Positions 34,730-43,194 of a stretch of DNA of 64,000 bases are shown piece after piece (positions within the stretch are counted from its first letter, which is position 1; each line of letters starts with the position of its first letter). Location of the stretch: positions 10,201,001 through 10,265,000 of the forward strand of contig NZ_CP107902.1 in assembly GCF_036013935.1 (NCBI RefSeq), in the 5' to 3' direction. Origin of the DNA: Streptomyces sp. NBC_00461 (GTDB taxonomy: Bacteria; Actinomycetota; Actinomycetes; Streptomycetales; Streptomycetaceae). The notes beneath the pieces are model-generated. The model worked only from the letters and a program-made list of their open reading frames with translations, was not told where the DNA came from and made no database searches. Both the position numbers and the translations under genes were made by a program.

Positions 34730-36180
34730 TGGAGGGCTTGCCAGCGCCGTTCGAAGTCGGTGACTAGCTCGGTGATGTGGTCGGTAGTGATGGGTTTGTT
34801 GTATTGGGCGGTGATGTCGCGGGCTGCGCATTCTCGCGCGATGGTCTCGAGGGAGGGCGTTTCGCTGCTCTGCCGTTGCCGGGCCCAGAGGTGGTAGATG
34901 CGAAAGGGCAGCAGGTAGCGGCGCAGGGTGGCAGGGCTGACGGGTTTGCCGCCTCGGCCGTGCAGGCCCTTCATGGCCAGGTGCGCGGATAGCTGTTCGG
35001 CCATGCGTGTTGAAGCGAGGGTCTCATCGTTGTGTTCGCTGTGAAGTTCCGTCCAGGCGAGGTAGTACCGGTCAACGGTGGTGAGGCCGGTCGATTTTTC
35101 GCTTGCGATGTTCATGTCCGCAAGTGGGTCCGGGCCGTCCTGCGGGACGGCGGTATGCGCGTGGCCGCTGCGTTGCTTCTTTGCCGGTGCTGGGCGTGGA
35201 GTAGGCGCTGTCAGCACTCGTTCCGCGTCCGGCTGTAGGCGACTGACGTGTTGTACACCCGGGGCTGCGGTGGCTTCGCTTGGTGCATCGAACGCTCCCT
35301 GTCCGACTGCGGGGGTGGTGCGGTCCTGTATGCCCGCAGCGGCCAGGCCGGAGGGGGCCGTCTCCGCGAGCGGGACGCCGTAGCGGGCCAGGCGCAGCGG
35401 CATCAGGGACTGTACTGGGGCCTTGCGGCGCCAGGCGCGGCCGAAGCGGGAGCGCAGCCGGGCCTGGTAGACCAGCCGCTCCTGCTCCAGCTTGATCACC
35501 TGCTCGTAGGAGCGCAGCTCCCACAGCTTCATACGCCGCCACAGCAGGAACGTCGGGACCGGCGAGAGCAGCCAGCGGGTGAGGCGGACGCCCTCCATGT
35601 GCTTGTCGGCCGTGATGTCGGCGATGCGGCCGATCGCGTGCCGGGCCGCCTCGACGGAGACCACGAAGAGGATCGGGATCACCGCGTGCATGCCCACGCC
35701 CAGCGGGTCCGGCCAGGCCGCGGCACCGTTGAAGGCGATCGTGGCGGCCGTCAGCAGCCAGGCCGTCTGCCGCAGCAGCGGGAACGGTATTCGTATCCAG
35801 GTGAGCAGGAGATCGAGGGCCAGCAGGACGCAGATGCCTGCGTCGATGCCGATCGGGAAGACGTAGGCGAAGTTCCCGAAGCCTTCTCTGAGGGCCAACT
35901 CGCGGACCGCCGCGTACGAACCGGCGAAGCCGATGCCGGCGATGGTCACGGCGCCGCACGCGATGACGCCGATGAGAATCCGGTGCGTTTGGCGCAGTCG
36001 GCTCGGGCGGTTGGCCTGGTCGGGGGGTGCGGATTGACCGGGCCCGGCTGTGCTGTCTCGGTTGGGGCGGGCGGCTTCTGGGACGGCTTGGTGGATATGG
36101 CGTGGGGCCTGGTGCATGTGGGGGCGCGGCGGGGCGGGGTCTGCCTGTACGTGGGTGAGTGAGGCCGGGGATGGCGTCAT
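34723..36180 (-). CDS. SpdB-like (DUF2637) membrane protein, 3' end altered by ISAs1
   Basis: 485 residues. Disordered proline-rich N-terminus, then four membrane spans in the DUF2637 pattern (ILIGVIACGAVTIAGIGFAG, GIDAGICVLLALDLLLTW, LLTAATIAFNGAAAWPDP, MHAVIPILFVVSVEAAR), followed by a cytoplasmic region with a C-terminal helix-turn-helix-like part (PVSPATLRRYLLPFRIYHLW). Such proteins occur in Streptomyces plasmid spread (spd) loci and actinobacterial conjugative elements. The ATG overlaps the stop of the LysM/BTAD gene. The last codon and stop lie at the ISAs1 end, so some C-terminal residues are probably lost. Confidence 0.75.
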   Translation of the reverse strand: MTPSPASLTHVQADPAPPRPHMHQAPRHIHQAVPEAARPNRDSTAGPGQSAPPDQANRPSRLRQTHRILIGVIACGAVTIAGIGFAGSYAAVRELALREGFGNFAYVFPIGIDAGICVLLALDLLLTWIRIPFPLLRQTAWLLTAATIAFNGAAAWPDPLGVGMHAVIPILFVVSVEAARHAIGRIADITADKHMEGVRLTRWLLSPVPTFLLWRRMKLWELRSYEQVIKLEQERLVYQARLRSRFGRAWRRKAPVQSLMPLRLARYGVPLAETAPSGLAAAGIQDRTTPAVGQGAFDAPSEATAAPGVQHVSRLQPDAERVLTAPTPRPAPAKKQRSGHAHTAVPQDGPDPLADMNIASEKSTGLTTVDRYYLAWTELHSEHNDETLASTRMAEQLSAHLAMKGLHGRGGKPVSPATLRRYLLPFRIYHLWARQRQSSETPSLETIARECAARDITAQYNKPITTDHITELVTDFERRWQALQG

Positions 36181-39100
36181 CGGCTGTGTACCTCGCCGCG
36201 GGGGATTGACTGCAGCAGTTTGTTGATGAGGTGGGTGGTTTCCGTTTCGAGGGAGCAGTCCAGTGCGGCGTTGACGTGTTGAATGCGGGTGATGGCGGTG
36301 TGCAGGCCGCTGCGGTTGCCGCGGGCGGCTTCGAGGCGTATCCAGTCCCGGTACAAGAGCTCGGCGGAATCATCAACCTCGAGGCCGGTCGCGATGGCCT
36401 GGCGGGCGGCGCTGAGATCGTGGTGCGGGCCGGCGGGCGTGCGGTAGGTGGCCACCGTGTGGGCCACGTCGATGATGCGGGTGACCATTTCCTGCTGGTA
36501 GGGCTCGGCCCAGGGCAGGGCCTTGCCTCCGAACGGCCGGCCGCGCACCAAGGTGAGTGCCTGTTCCAGGTCGGTCAGGCCGGATGGGCCCTGCGGCAGT
36601 GCGCGTTCGACGAGTTGGAGGAAATGCGTCCAGTCGCAGCGCACGGCGGCAGTGAGCCGGTAGGGGTCCTCACCCGTTTTGCGGCGTGGTACGTAGACGT
36701 TGCCCGTCGAGTCGCTGCCCAGGGAGCTGCGCAGGCCCTGCATCCGCGCGTTGAGGGTGCTTGTCGACCAGGGGTTGATGGGATCCATGTCGGCACACAG
36801 GACATCCGCATTTCGCCCGGGCCGAAAATACAACAGCGCGGCCAGCTGCGCCATCCTCGGCCCGTGGCCGGTGCTGTCCACGCCCGTCACCTCAACCGGC
36901 CCCAGGACCCGGATCTCGGGGGCGTGCAGGTCGTGCGCCTCGCGCTCTTCCGCGACCGGCACTGTGGGTTTGTCGGCGGAGGGTGCTGGGTCGTCAGCTT
37001 CTGCGGCCCCTGCTGCGGCGGTGGAATCGGCGGCAGCCGCGGGCGCCGGGAGCGAAGGCACCGCTGTGTCGGTGCCGGGGCCGGTCTTGTCCTCGTGTCC
37101 GGTCGGCGATGTGGTGGGGGAGAGGGGGCGGAGCCCGGATGGGTCGGTGCTGGCGGTGAGCAGGGCCGGGAAGACCTCGCCGTTCACCTCCGTTGCCGCT
37201 GTCGGCGAGGGGATCGGGGCGGGGGTTGCGGGCGCGTTGGGCTGGTCCGGCGATGCCTGCTGGGTCTGCGGCATGCTGTCGGGTTCGTCCGGGACGTCCT
37301 GCCAGGGTCCGTCGGCCGGGTGGGGCGGCTGCCCGGACACCTTCAGGGCGGTGGTGATGTGGAGGTAGGCGGCGTGCTGAAGGCGTTGCACTGTGATGTC
37401 GGTGCCGGCGTGGTCGAGGGTTTGCGGTTCGCTGGTGGAGGCGTTGAGGATCTCCGCCTCAGGGAAGTGAGTGGCCGCCGTGCTCGCTGGGGCGATCAGG
37501 GTGACGGGCACTGTCCCCGCCCGGTCGATCAGGTCGGCGAACTGCCAGGCGGTGTCCTCGTCCAGGGGGGCAGCGCACAGCAGCAGATACGGCTGATGCT
37601 GGGTTTCGGGCATCTGGTGTGCTTCCAGGAGGCGTTCGCTCAGGTCGCGCAGTGCGTGTGCGGGCTGGCGCATGTGGGCGATCCGCGCGGTGGGCAGCAG
37701 TTGTGGCAGGTCCTCGCCGAACCCCACGGTGACGACCTCGACTTCGGCCGCCCAGGGGCTCATGCCGAGTTCCAGGGCGAGTGAGGTGCACACCTCGGTG
37801 ATGTGGAGCGGGTTGCCGTCCAGCAACAGCGCGGGCAGCCCGGCGAGGTTGTGCAGCAGCAGGTCGCCCGCCGCGGTGCTGCCGATTGTGACCAGCCCCG
37901 GATACGGCGCCGGTACGTCCCGGGCCATCTCCTTGTCCAGGAGCGCGGCATCGGCGGGCAGGGCCCACCATCCGCCCTGCCCGCTAGTGAAGGGGGCTAC
38001 CGGTTCCTGGGTGAGGTCCTCGGGCAGCACCTCCACCGTACGGGTCCCGATCCGGGCGGCCCGCAGCGGCGGCAGGACCGCGTCGTCCTCCTCCTGCTGG
38101 GCCAGGTGGTGGGCCAGGGTCCGCAGCGCCACATCCAGACGGCAAGCGCCGCCGGGCTCGGCGGCCGCCGCCAACTGGGCCTCCGCGACGGACGTCTGCG
38201 ACGCGATGGCGATCTTCTCGCCCGGCTTGCGGCGGCGCCGCTGCAGCGTCCTGCGCAGGGCGAGCGCCCCGGTGATCGCGGCAGCGAGCAGCGCGCCGGC
38301 GCCGAGCACGATGCGCAGGTTCAGCGGGCTGCTGGCCGGGGCCGTCGCCGGGGTCTGGGTCGCGGGAGCAGCGGGGGAAGGGGAAGCGGAGCCGTCCGGC
38401 TGCGCCGACGCCGACGGGGAGGGGGCGGAAGCCGGGGCGCTGGCGCTGGGTTCGGGCGTCGCGGTCGCCGCTGCGGACGGCGAGGACTGGCCTTGCCCGG
38501 GCTGCTCGGCCGGGCGGCTGGACGGTGTGCTGGGCGCCGACGACTGCGGTGTGGGCGCCCGGGTCTGGCTGGGCGCGGGGGCCTGTGCATCCCCCGAGTC
38601 GTCGCCCGGCTTCTGCATGCCGTCGGGGTTCTGAGGGGTGGGGGGAGTGGTTTCCTGGCTGCCCGACTCCTCACCCTGGTCTCGGTCTTGGGGCGGCTGG
38701 CCGGTTGGGGCACCGGGCACGGTGACCTGCTGCCCGGGGCGGATGACGTCGGGGTCGGTGATCTCGGGCAGGCCATGCGGCTGCGGCTTGCCCTGGCTGG
38801 CCTCGAACAGCTGCGGCCATGCGTCGCCGTCGCCGAGCTCCTTCTCGGCGATCTTCGACAGGTAGTCGCCCGAGTGGACCGTGACGACGTGCCGCCCCTT
38901 CTCGTCGCCGGCCGGAGCGCTGTCACCCAGCTGCGTGCGGAAGCCTCCCGCGGCCGGAGCGGTCTCGGGCATCTGGAGCTGCCAGCCGGGTTGCAGAAAG
39001 CTGTTCGCGCGGAAGACCGTGCCGTCGACCATGGTCCGGCCCTCGTTCAGGTCGGCGATCTCCCGCCACCGCTCGCCGTCTCCCAGCTCCTTCTCGGCGA

Positions 39101-39659
39101 CGCCCCACAGACTCTGGGCGGGCCGCGTCTCGCGCACCGTGTATGTCGAGCGGGACGCCGGTGTGCTCGCCGCAGGCGTCTGAGCCTGCTCGGTCGCGGT
39201 GGTCTGCGGCGTGTGGGTCTGGCCGGGGACGGGGGCCGCCGTGGTGGCCGGGGCGGCCTGGGCGTCGGAGGCCAGCGCCGAGCTGGTGGGCAGCAGCACC
39301 AGGATGCTGCCGATCAGGAGAGCGGCGGCGCGCTGCGAGGCGCCCATCCCGCGCGGGGCATGCCAGGTACGGCCCCGCACCTGCGCGATCAGCTCGCGCA
39401 CGGTGCAGAAGCTGAACTGCGCCCAGCCGATCCAGCCCACCGCGACGAGCAGCAGCAGGAACACGCTGCCGGTGTCCTGCCGGTCCAGCAGGTGCAGGGC
39501 GTCGTCGTGGGTGGCAGCCCAGATGACCGGGGTGGCCCAGGCCAGCAGCAGCGGCAGCCCGGCGACCGCGACCGCCAGCACCACCGCGCTCAGCAGGGCC
39601 TTGCAGACCCGCGCCAGGGTGCGGCCGGCGGTTGCGGTGGGGGAGGGGGTGGTGCTCAT
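36177..39659 (-). CDS. Membrane protein with LysM-like domains and C-terminal BTAD (SARP-like) domain
   Basis: 1160 residues. Order: hydrophobic spans near residues 17-36 and 55-75, a third ending LVLLPTSSALA, a LysM-like unit RPAQSLWGVAEKELGDGERW, a second HSGDYLSKIAEKELGDGDAW, a long Pro/Ala/Ser linker, another span LRIVLGAGALLAAAITGAL, a cytoplasmic part and a C-terminal bacterial transcriptional activator domain (IRVLGPVEVTG, ALLYFRPGRNADVL, TSTLNARMQGLRSSLGS). It could link cell-wall binding outside to regulation inside. Its start shares one base with the TadG-like stop, so it belongs to the pilus operon. ATG 39659 is the only sensible start; the frame upstream is not coding. Confidence 0.8.
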   Translation of the reverse strand: MSTTPSPTATAGRTLARVCKALLSAVVLAVAVAGLPLLLAWATPVIWAATHDDALHLLDRQDTGSVFLLLLVAVGWIGWAQFSFCTVRELIAQVRGRTWHAPRGMGASQRAAALLIGSILVLLPTSSALASDAQAAPATTAAPVPGQTHTPQTTATEQAQTPAASTPASRSTYTVRETRPAQSLWGVAEKELGDGERWREIADLNEGRTMVDGTVFRANSFLQPGWQLQMPETAPAAGGFRTQLGDSAPAGDEKGRHVVTVHSGDYLSKIAEKELGDGDAWPQLFEASQGKPQPHGLPEITDPDVIRPGQQVTVPGAPTGQPPQDRDQGEESGSQETTPPTPQNPDGMQKPGDDSGDAQAPAPSQTRAPTPQSSAPSTPSSRPAEQPGQGQSSPSAAATATPEPSASAPASAPSPSASAQPDGSASPSPAAPATQTPATAPASSPLNLRIVLGAGALLAAAITGALALRRTLQRRRRKPGEKIAIASQTSVAEAQLAAAAEPGGACRLDVALRTLAHHLAQQEEDDAVLPPLRAARIGTRTVEVLPEDLTQEPVAPFTSGQGGWWALPADAALLDKEMARDVPAPYPGLVTIGSTAAGDLLLHNLAGLPALLLDGNPLHITEVCTSLALELGMSPWAAEVEVVTVGFGEDLPQLLPTARIAHMRQPAHALRDLSERLLEAHQMPETQHQPYLLLCAAPLDEDTAWQFADLIDRAGTVPVTLIAPASTAATHFPEAEILNASTSEPQTLDHAGTDITVQRLQHAAYLHITTALKVSGQPPHPADGPWQDVPDEPDSMPQTQQASPDQPNAPATPAPIPSPTAATEVNGEVFPALLTASTDPSGLRPLSPTTSPTGHEDKTGPGTDTAVPSLPAPAAAADSTAAAGAAEADDPAPSADKPTVPVAEEREAHDLHAPEIRVLGPVEVTGVDSTGHGPRMAQLAALLYFRPGRNADVLCADMDPINPWSTSTLNARMQGLRSSLGSDSTGNVYVPRRKTGEDPYRLTAAVRCDWTHFLQLVERALPQGPSGLTDLEQALTLVRGRPFGGKALPWAEPYQQEMVTRIIDVAHTVATYRTPAGPHHDLSAARQAIATGLEVDDSAELLYRDWIRLEAARGNRSGLHTAITRIQHVNAALDCSLETETTHLINKLLQSIPRGEVHSR

Positions 39660-40111
39660 CAGTTTCCTTCGGGAGCCGTGACGCCATGCAGGAGGGTGGC
39701 CTTGCCGTGGCCGGTCACCGACAGCGAGCCGATCCCCGCCACGGACAGGAACTTCGTGTCGTAGGTGCCGGTGACCGTGACGGTGAGGGTCTTGTCGTGG
39801 CCGGACACGCTGACCGTGCCGGTGGCACCGGCGGAGCGCAAGTAGGCCTGGGCTGCGGCGGCCGCGGCCTGCGGATCCACGACGGTCGCCCTCCCGCTGA
39901 TCGCGTCGGCCGGATCGATGGCCTGCCCGCCGGCCCGCGCGGCTTCGCCGGCGATGTAGTCCGCGCGTTCCGTGGCCCGCATCGTGCTGCCGCCGTCGAC
40001 GGCGACGCCGATGATCCCGAGCAGCGCGATGACACACACCGCGACGAACACCGTGATGCCTCCCCGGTCGTCCAGCCGCACTCGCCCCAGGCACATTTGA
40101 CGGACGGTCAT
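39659..40111 (-). CDS. TadG-like pilus-assembly protein
   Basis: 150 residues with one N-terminal membrane helix directly after a DRGG motif (VRLDDRGGITVFVAVCVIAL), the mark of the TadE/TadG group, and a small extracytoplasmic domain (AAGATGTVSVSGHDKTLTVTV). It lacks the large von Willebrand-like part of long TadG proteins. Probably a minor pseudopilin or pilus-base component. Tightly overlapped by neighbours on both sides in the Tad operon. Confidence 0.72.
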   Translation of the reverse strand: MTVRQMCLGRVRLDDRGGITVFVAVCVIALLGIIGVAVDGGSTMRATERADYIAGEAARAGGQAIDPADAISGRATVVDPQAAAAAAQAYLRSAGATGTVSVSGHDKTLTVTVTGTYDTKFLSVAGIGSLSVTGHGKATLLHGVTAPEGN

Positions 40112-40572
40112 CAGTCACCCCGCTGCCTGTACTGGTCCACTACCGAGGTCGCCGTCGAGGTGAGTGTCTTGGCTCCTGGCACGCCCGGAAGCAGGAGGTC
40201 TGCCAGATTGACCGTGCAGGTCACCGTCACGGTGACGGTGCCGACCTGTCCCACGGGCACGCTGAGACCACCGGTGTTGATGTTGACGGATGTCGACGCG
40301 CACCTGATGCCCTGGTCATTGAGGGACTCGGCTGCCGCCGACTGCGCGGCACTCTGGGCGGTGGCCGCTGTGCGGTGGATGGACGCCTCCCGCGCCGCGT
40401 CCTCGGCCGCAGAGTCGATCTTCGCGCCGGAGGTGACGATCCGGCCGCCGGCGATCGCCAGACACAGAAACATGATCAATGCCGGGAGGACGATCGCCGC
40501 CTCGATCGCGGCACTGCCCTCATCGCTGCGCAGTCTGCGAGCCCAGCGGGCCATGGATCGCACGTGATTCAC
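40111..40572 (-). CDS. TadE-like minor pilin
   Basis: 153 residues. RSDEGSAAIEAAIVLPALIM contains the TadE signature, with the conserved glutamate five residues into the hydrophobic helix, which in Tad systems marks processing by a prepilin peptidase. The rest is exported, with a helical part (AAREASIHRTAATAQSAA) and beta strands (VPVGQVGTVTVTVTCTV). Overlaps the neighbouring genes. Role: minor pilin or initiator of pilus assembly. Confidence 0.78.
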   Translation of the reverse strand: MNHVRSMARWARRLRSDEGSAAIEAAIVLPALIMFLCLAIAGGRIVTSGAKIDSAAEDAAREASIHRTAATAQSAAQSAAAESLNDQGIRCASTSVNINTGGLSVPVGQVGTVTVTVTCTVNLADLLLPGVPGAKTLTSTATSVVDQYRQRGD

Positions 40573-40997
40573 TCCCCCGGGACCGTCCAGCGCTCCACGG
40601 GGCCGGACGCCGACTGGCTGACCTGCAGGCCCGACACGCCAGGAATCATCGACAGGGCCGTGCCGGACACCTGAACCTGAACGCGCTGCCCACTGCTGCT
40701 CGCGGAGACGCTGTAGCCGCGCAGGCTGTCACCCGCGGTGCGCCCCAGCACGGTTCGCGCCTGGGCCGCACCGTCAGCCGGGCTGGAATCGTAGGCGCGG
40801 GCAGCGGTGAGGCCCTCACGGGCAGCGGTCAGGGCGATCTGCCGGGCGTAGTACCACATGGAGGCCTGGATGACGGCGACCGTGGCGAGCAGCACGAACG
40901 GGAAGATGATCGCCATCTGGATACTGGTGTCCCCACGGTCCTCGCGCCATCTTCGCCCCTGCCACCAGTCCTGCAGTCGCTCGGGAGGCTTCATCAC
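40569..40997 (-). CDS. TadE-like minor pilin, Gln variant
   Basis: 142 residues, a second TadE-type protein: WREDRGDTSIQMAIIFPFVL, then ATVAVIQASMWYYARQIALT. Here glutamine stands where TadE has the conserved glutamate, so cleavage or assembly behaviour may differ. A short exported domain follows (GYSVSASSSGQRVQVQVSG). 4-bp overlaps on both sides fix it as an internal gene of the Tad operon. Confidence 0.75.
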   Translation of the reverse strand: MMKPPERLQDWWQGRRWREDRGDTSIQMAIIFPFVLLATVAVIQASMWYYARQIALTAAREGLTAARAYDSSPADGAAQARTVLGRTAGDSLRGYSVSASSSGQRVQVQVSGTALSMIPGVSGLQVSQSASGPVERWTVPGE

Positions 40998-41314
40998 AGG
41001 CCGTTGAGCTTGCCGTTGTACTTGTTGATCACGACGGCGATGGTCCCGGCGATGAGAACGGCGCCGGTGACGGCGGCCACCCAGATGATGACGGTCGTGG
41101 TGGAGATGTCGCCCCGGTCCGGTCGGCGGGCGGCCTCCTCAAGGCCCTCCTGTACGCGCGTGGTCAGCCGGAGGACCGCACGATTCGCGCGCTCCCAGGC
41201 GTGTGCTCCCCGTCGGCCACGTCCCGGTCCGCGCGATGTGGTGTAGGGGCCGGTGTGCGGGTGCGTGGTCGCGCGGAGCACAGCACGGCGGGTGCGGGCT
41301 GCGGTGAGCTTCAT
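40994..41314 (-). CDS. Flp-like small membrane protein (pilin candidate)
   Basis: 106 residues. A basic N-terminal region of about 65 residues precedes RPDRGDISTTTVIIWVAAVT, a single hydrophobic helix (GAVLIAGTIAVVINKYN) and a very short tail. Flp pilins of Tad systems are small and mostly one such helix; its position between tadC and the tadE-like genes also fits. The long basic leader and missing glutamate make it unusual. It could be the major pilin or only a related protein. Confidence 0.6.
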   Translation of the reverse strand: MKLTAARTRRAVLRATTHPHTGPYTTSRGPGRGRRGAHAWERANRAVLRLTTRVQEGLEEAARRPDRGDISTTTVIIWVAAVTGAVLIAGTIAVVINKYNGKLNGL

Positions 41315-41362
41315 GTTCCATACCTCTCTCGAGCGTTGACCGAGTTGAACGAGTGGGTGGTC

Positions 41363-42247
41363 TCAGACGGTGAGCATGCGGATCACTGCGGGGAAAGCCA
41401 TCAAGAGCATCACCAGGACGGCCAGGAGGGCCCCTGGCGCGGTCATCTTTTCGCTGGCCGTGTTGGCCTCGGCGGCCTGATCGGCGAGCAGTTCGGCGTT
41501 GAGCGCGGCGGTGCGGGCCCGCAGCGCCTTGTAGACGGCGGCGCCGTCGGTCGCCGAGCCGCGCATGATGTCGGCGACGTCGTCGAGGACGGGCAGGTCG
41601 TACTCGTGGGCGAGTTCCGTGAGTGCTTGATACGGCGGGATCTTCTCCAGCCGGGCCCGGCGCAGTGCGCCCTGCAGATACAGGAAGGGCCAGCCCTCGC
41701 CGACCTCGGCGGCCTTTTCCAGCGCCTCGGCGGGGCCGGCGTCGGCGGCCCGCTTGAGGGCGACCAGGTCGAGGTAGGCGGACAGTGCGTGCGCGAACTC
41801 CTCCCGGGCCCGTTTGGCCTGGTCCCGCACCGCGAGATCCGGGGTGATGAACAGCAGGGCGGCGATGATGAGTCCGACGCCGGCGGGCACGTAGAACGGC
41901 AGGCCCACACCTGCGATGATCCACGGAATCGTCGCGATCACCGGGCAGAGCAGACCCAGCGCGGCGAGCGCAGTCTTTTTAAGCATGAACTGGCCCGGCC
42001 CCTGCCCGAGCAGGGCCAGGTTCGTGGTGGGGACCCGCACGCCCGGGAGCCGCTCGAGGCGGGCCAGCAGCCACCGGCCCCACCGCTCTTCGCGGTCCAG
42101 CTCCGGCTCGGGCATCGTCAAGGTGCCCGGGGCGCTGCGCTTCAGGGCCGGCGCCAACGCGGGCTGGGGCTGCAGGAGTTCCCGGATCAGCAGCGCGACG
42201 CCGGCGCCGAGGGTGCCGCCGGTGAGGACAACGGGAAGCACGTTCAC
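41363..42247 (-). CDS. tadC: TadC-like type II secretion system F protein
   Basis: 294 residues from GTG 42247 (GTGA overlap with tadB). Membrane spans at the N-terminus (VVLTGGTLGAGVALLIREL), middle (TALAALGLLCPVIATIPWII, VPAGVGLIIAALLFITP) and end (LLAVLVMLLMAFPAVIRML). The cytoplasmic T2SSF segment is ALSAYLDLVALKRAADAGPA to QALTELAHEYDLPVLDDVAD. It pairs with TadB as the inner-membrane platform that couples the TadA ATPase to pilus growth. Confidence 0.85.
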   Translation of the reverse strand: MNVLPVVLTGGTLGAGVALLIRELLQPQPALAPALKRSAPGTLTMPEPELDREERWGRWLLARLERLPGVRVPTTNLALLGQGPGQFMLKKTALAALGLLCPVIATIPWIIAGVGLPFYVPAGVGLIIAALLFITPDLAVRDQAKRAREEFAHALSAYLDLVALKRAADAGPAEALEKAAEVGEGWPFLYLQGALRRARLEKIPPYQALTELAHEYDLPVLDDVADIMRGSATDGAAVYKALRARTAALNAELLADQAAEANTASEKMTAPGALLAVLVMLLMAFPAVIRMLTV

Positions 42248-43194
42248 GAGGCGGCTCCTTCCGGCTCCCGGGCGGCGATCGGCAGATCCGGTTCCGGCGC
42301 GGGCGCAGGAAGTCGGACGGTGCTGGCCGGGTCGGGAAGGAGGAAACGCGGGATGCGGCGGAACAAGCCGAGCTGGCGCATCAGGGCGAGCACGCCGATG
42401 AACCCGGCGGCAATAAAGGCGAGCACCAGTTGTCCCAGCAGCGTGGCGTACGGCTTGGTGTAGGACGGCACGAAGAACCCGGCCGCGACCACCCCGACGG
42501 TGATGATGGTCATCCACCGCACCGTGGTACGCGACTTGGCCCGGTCGGCCTCGATGCTCCGCTTCCCCGCGACTTCGCTACGGACCGTGCCCGCCAAGTC
42601 CTCCAGTGCCTGGGCCAAGCCCGGCCCGCGGTCGTTGACGGACAGAATGAGCGCGGCGATGACCTTGTCTGAGGTGATGTCGTTGAGCTCATCACCGAAG
42701 GCGCGCAGCGCCAGTTCCGGCCGCCAGCCCAGGCGAAGCCGGTCGGACAGATTGATGATCTGCCCGGCGAGTTCGTCCGGCGCCCCCTGACGGCTGGTGA
42801 CCATCGCCTGTTCCAGTCCCATGCCCAGCCGCAGCAGACCGGCCAGCCGCTGCGTCCACTCGCTTAAGCCCTCCAACTGGCCAATGCGGTCCTGCGCCAT
42901 CCGGGCCGACGCAGTCAGCCACGGCACGCCGATGACGGCCGACCCGACCAGCACGCCGCCCACGAAGTTCCCGGAAAACAGCCACACGGCCCCGAACACC
43001 ACCACCGCCGCGACCGCGAGGGTCCGCCGACGCATCCGGACGTCCTCGGATTGCTCCTTCCCGGCGCGCGGGGCCTGCCAGCGCAGGTGCAGCGGAGCCC
43101 GGCGCGGCGCCGTGGTGCCCACGCAACCCGCCACGACACCGATCAGCCCGCCGACCACGGCCATCCCGCTGAGCAATCCGAACAGCAGCGTCAT
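42244..43194 (-). CDS. tadB: TadB-like type II secretion system F protein
   Basis: 316 residues with membrane segments at the N-terminus (LLSGMAVVGGLIGVVAGCVG), after residue 55, and near the C-terminus (MTIITVGVVAAGFFVP, LVLAFIAAGFIGVLALMRQ). Between them lies a T2SSF domain (WTQRLAGLLRLGMGLEQAMV, SVNDRGPGLAQALEDLAGTV). It is the partner of TadC in the pilus platform. Starts and stops overlap tadA and tadC by 4 bp. Confidence 0.85.
   Translation of the reverse strand: MTLLFGLLSGMAVVGGLIGVVAGCVGTTAPRRAPLHLRWQAPRAGKEQSEDVRMRRRTLAVAAVVVFGAVWLFSGNFVGGVLVGSAVIGVPWLTASARMAQDRIGQLEGLSEWTQRLAGLLRLGMGLEQAMVTSRQGAPDELAGQIINLSDRLRLGWRPELALRAFGDELNDITSDKVIAALILSVNDRGPGLAQALEDLAGTVRSEVAGKRSIEADRAKSRTTVRWMTIITVGVVAAGFFVPSYTKPYATLLGQLVLAFIAAGFIGVLALMRQLGLFRRIPRFLLPDPASTVRLPAPAPEPDLPIAAREPEGAAS

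Noticed and set aside
39660..40118. Extended N-terminus of the LysM/BTAD protein
   Set aside because: It is an arginine/histidine-rich shadow of the TadG-like gene.
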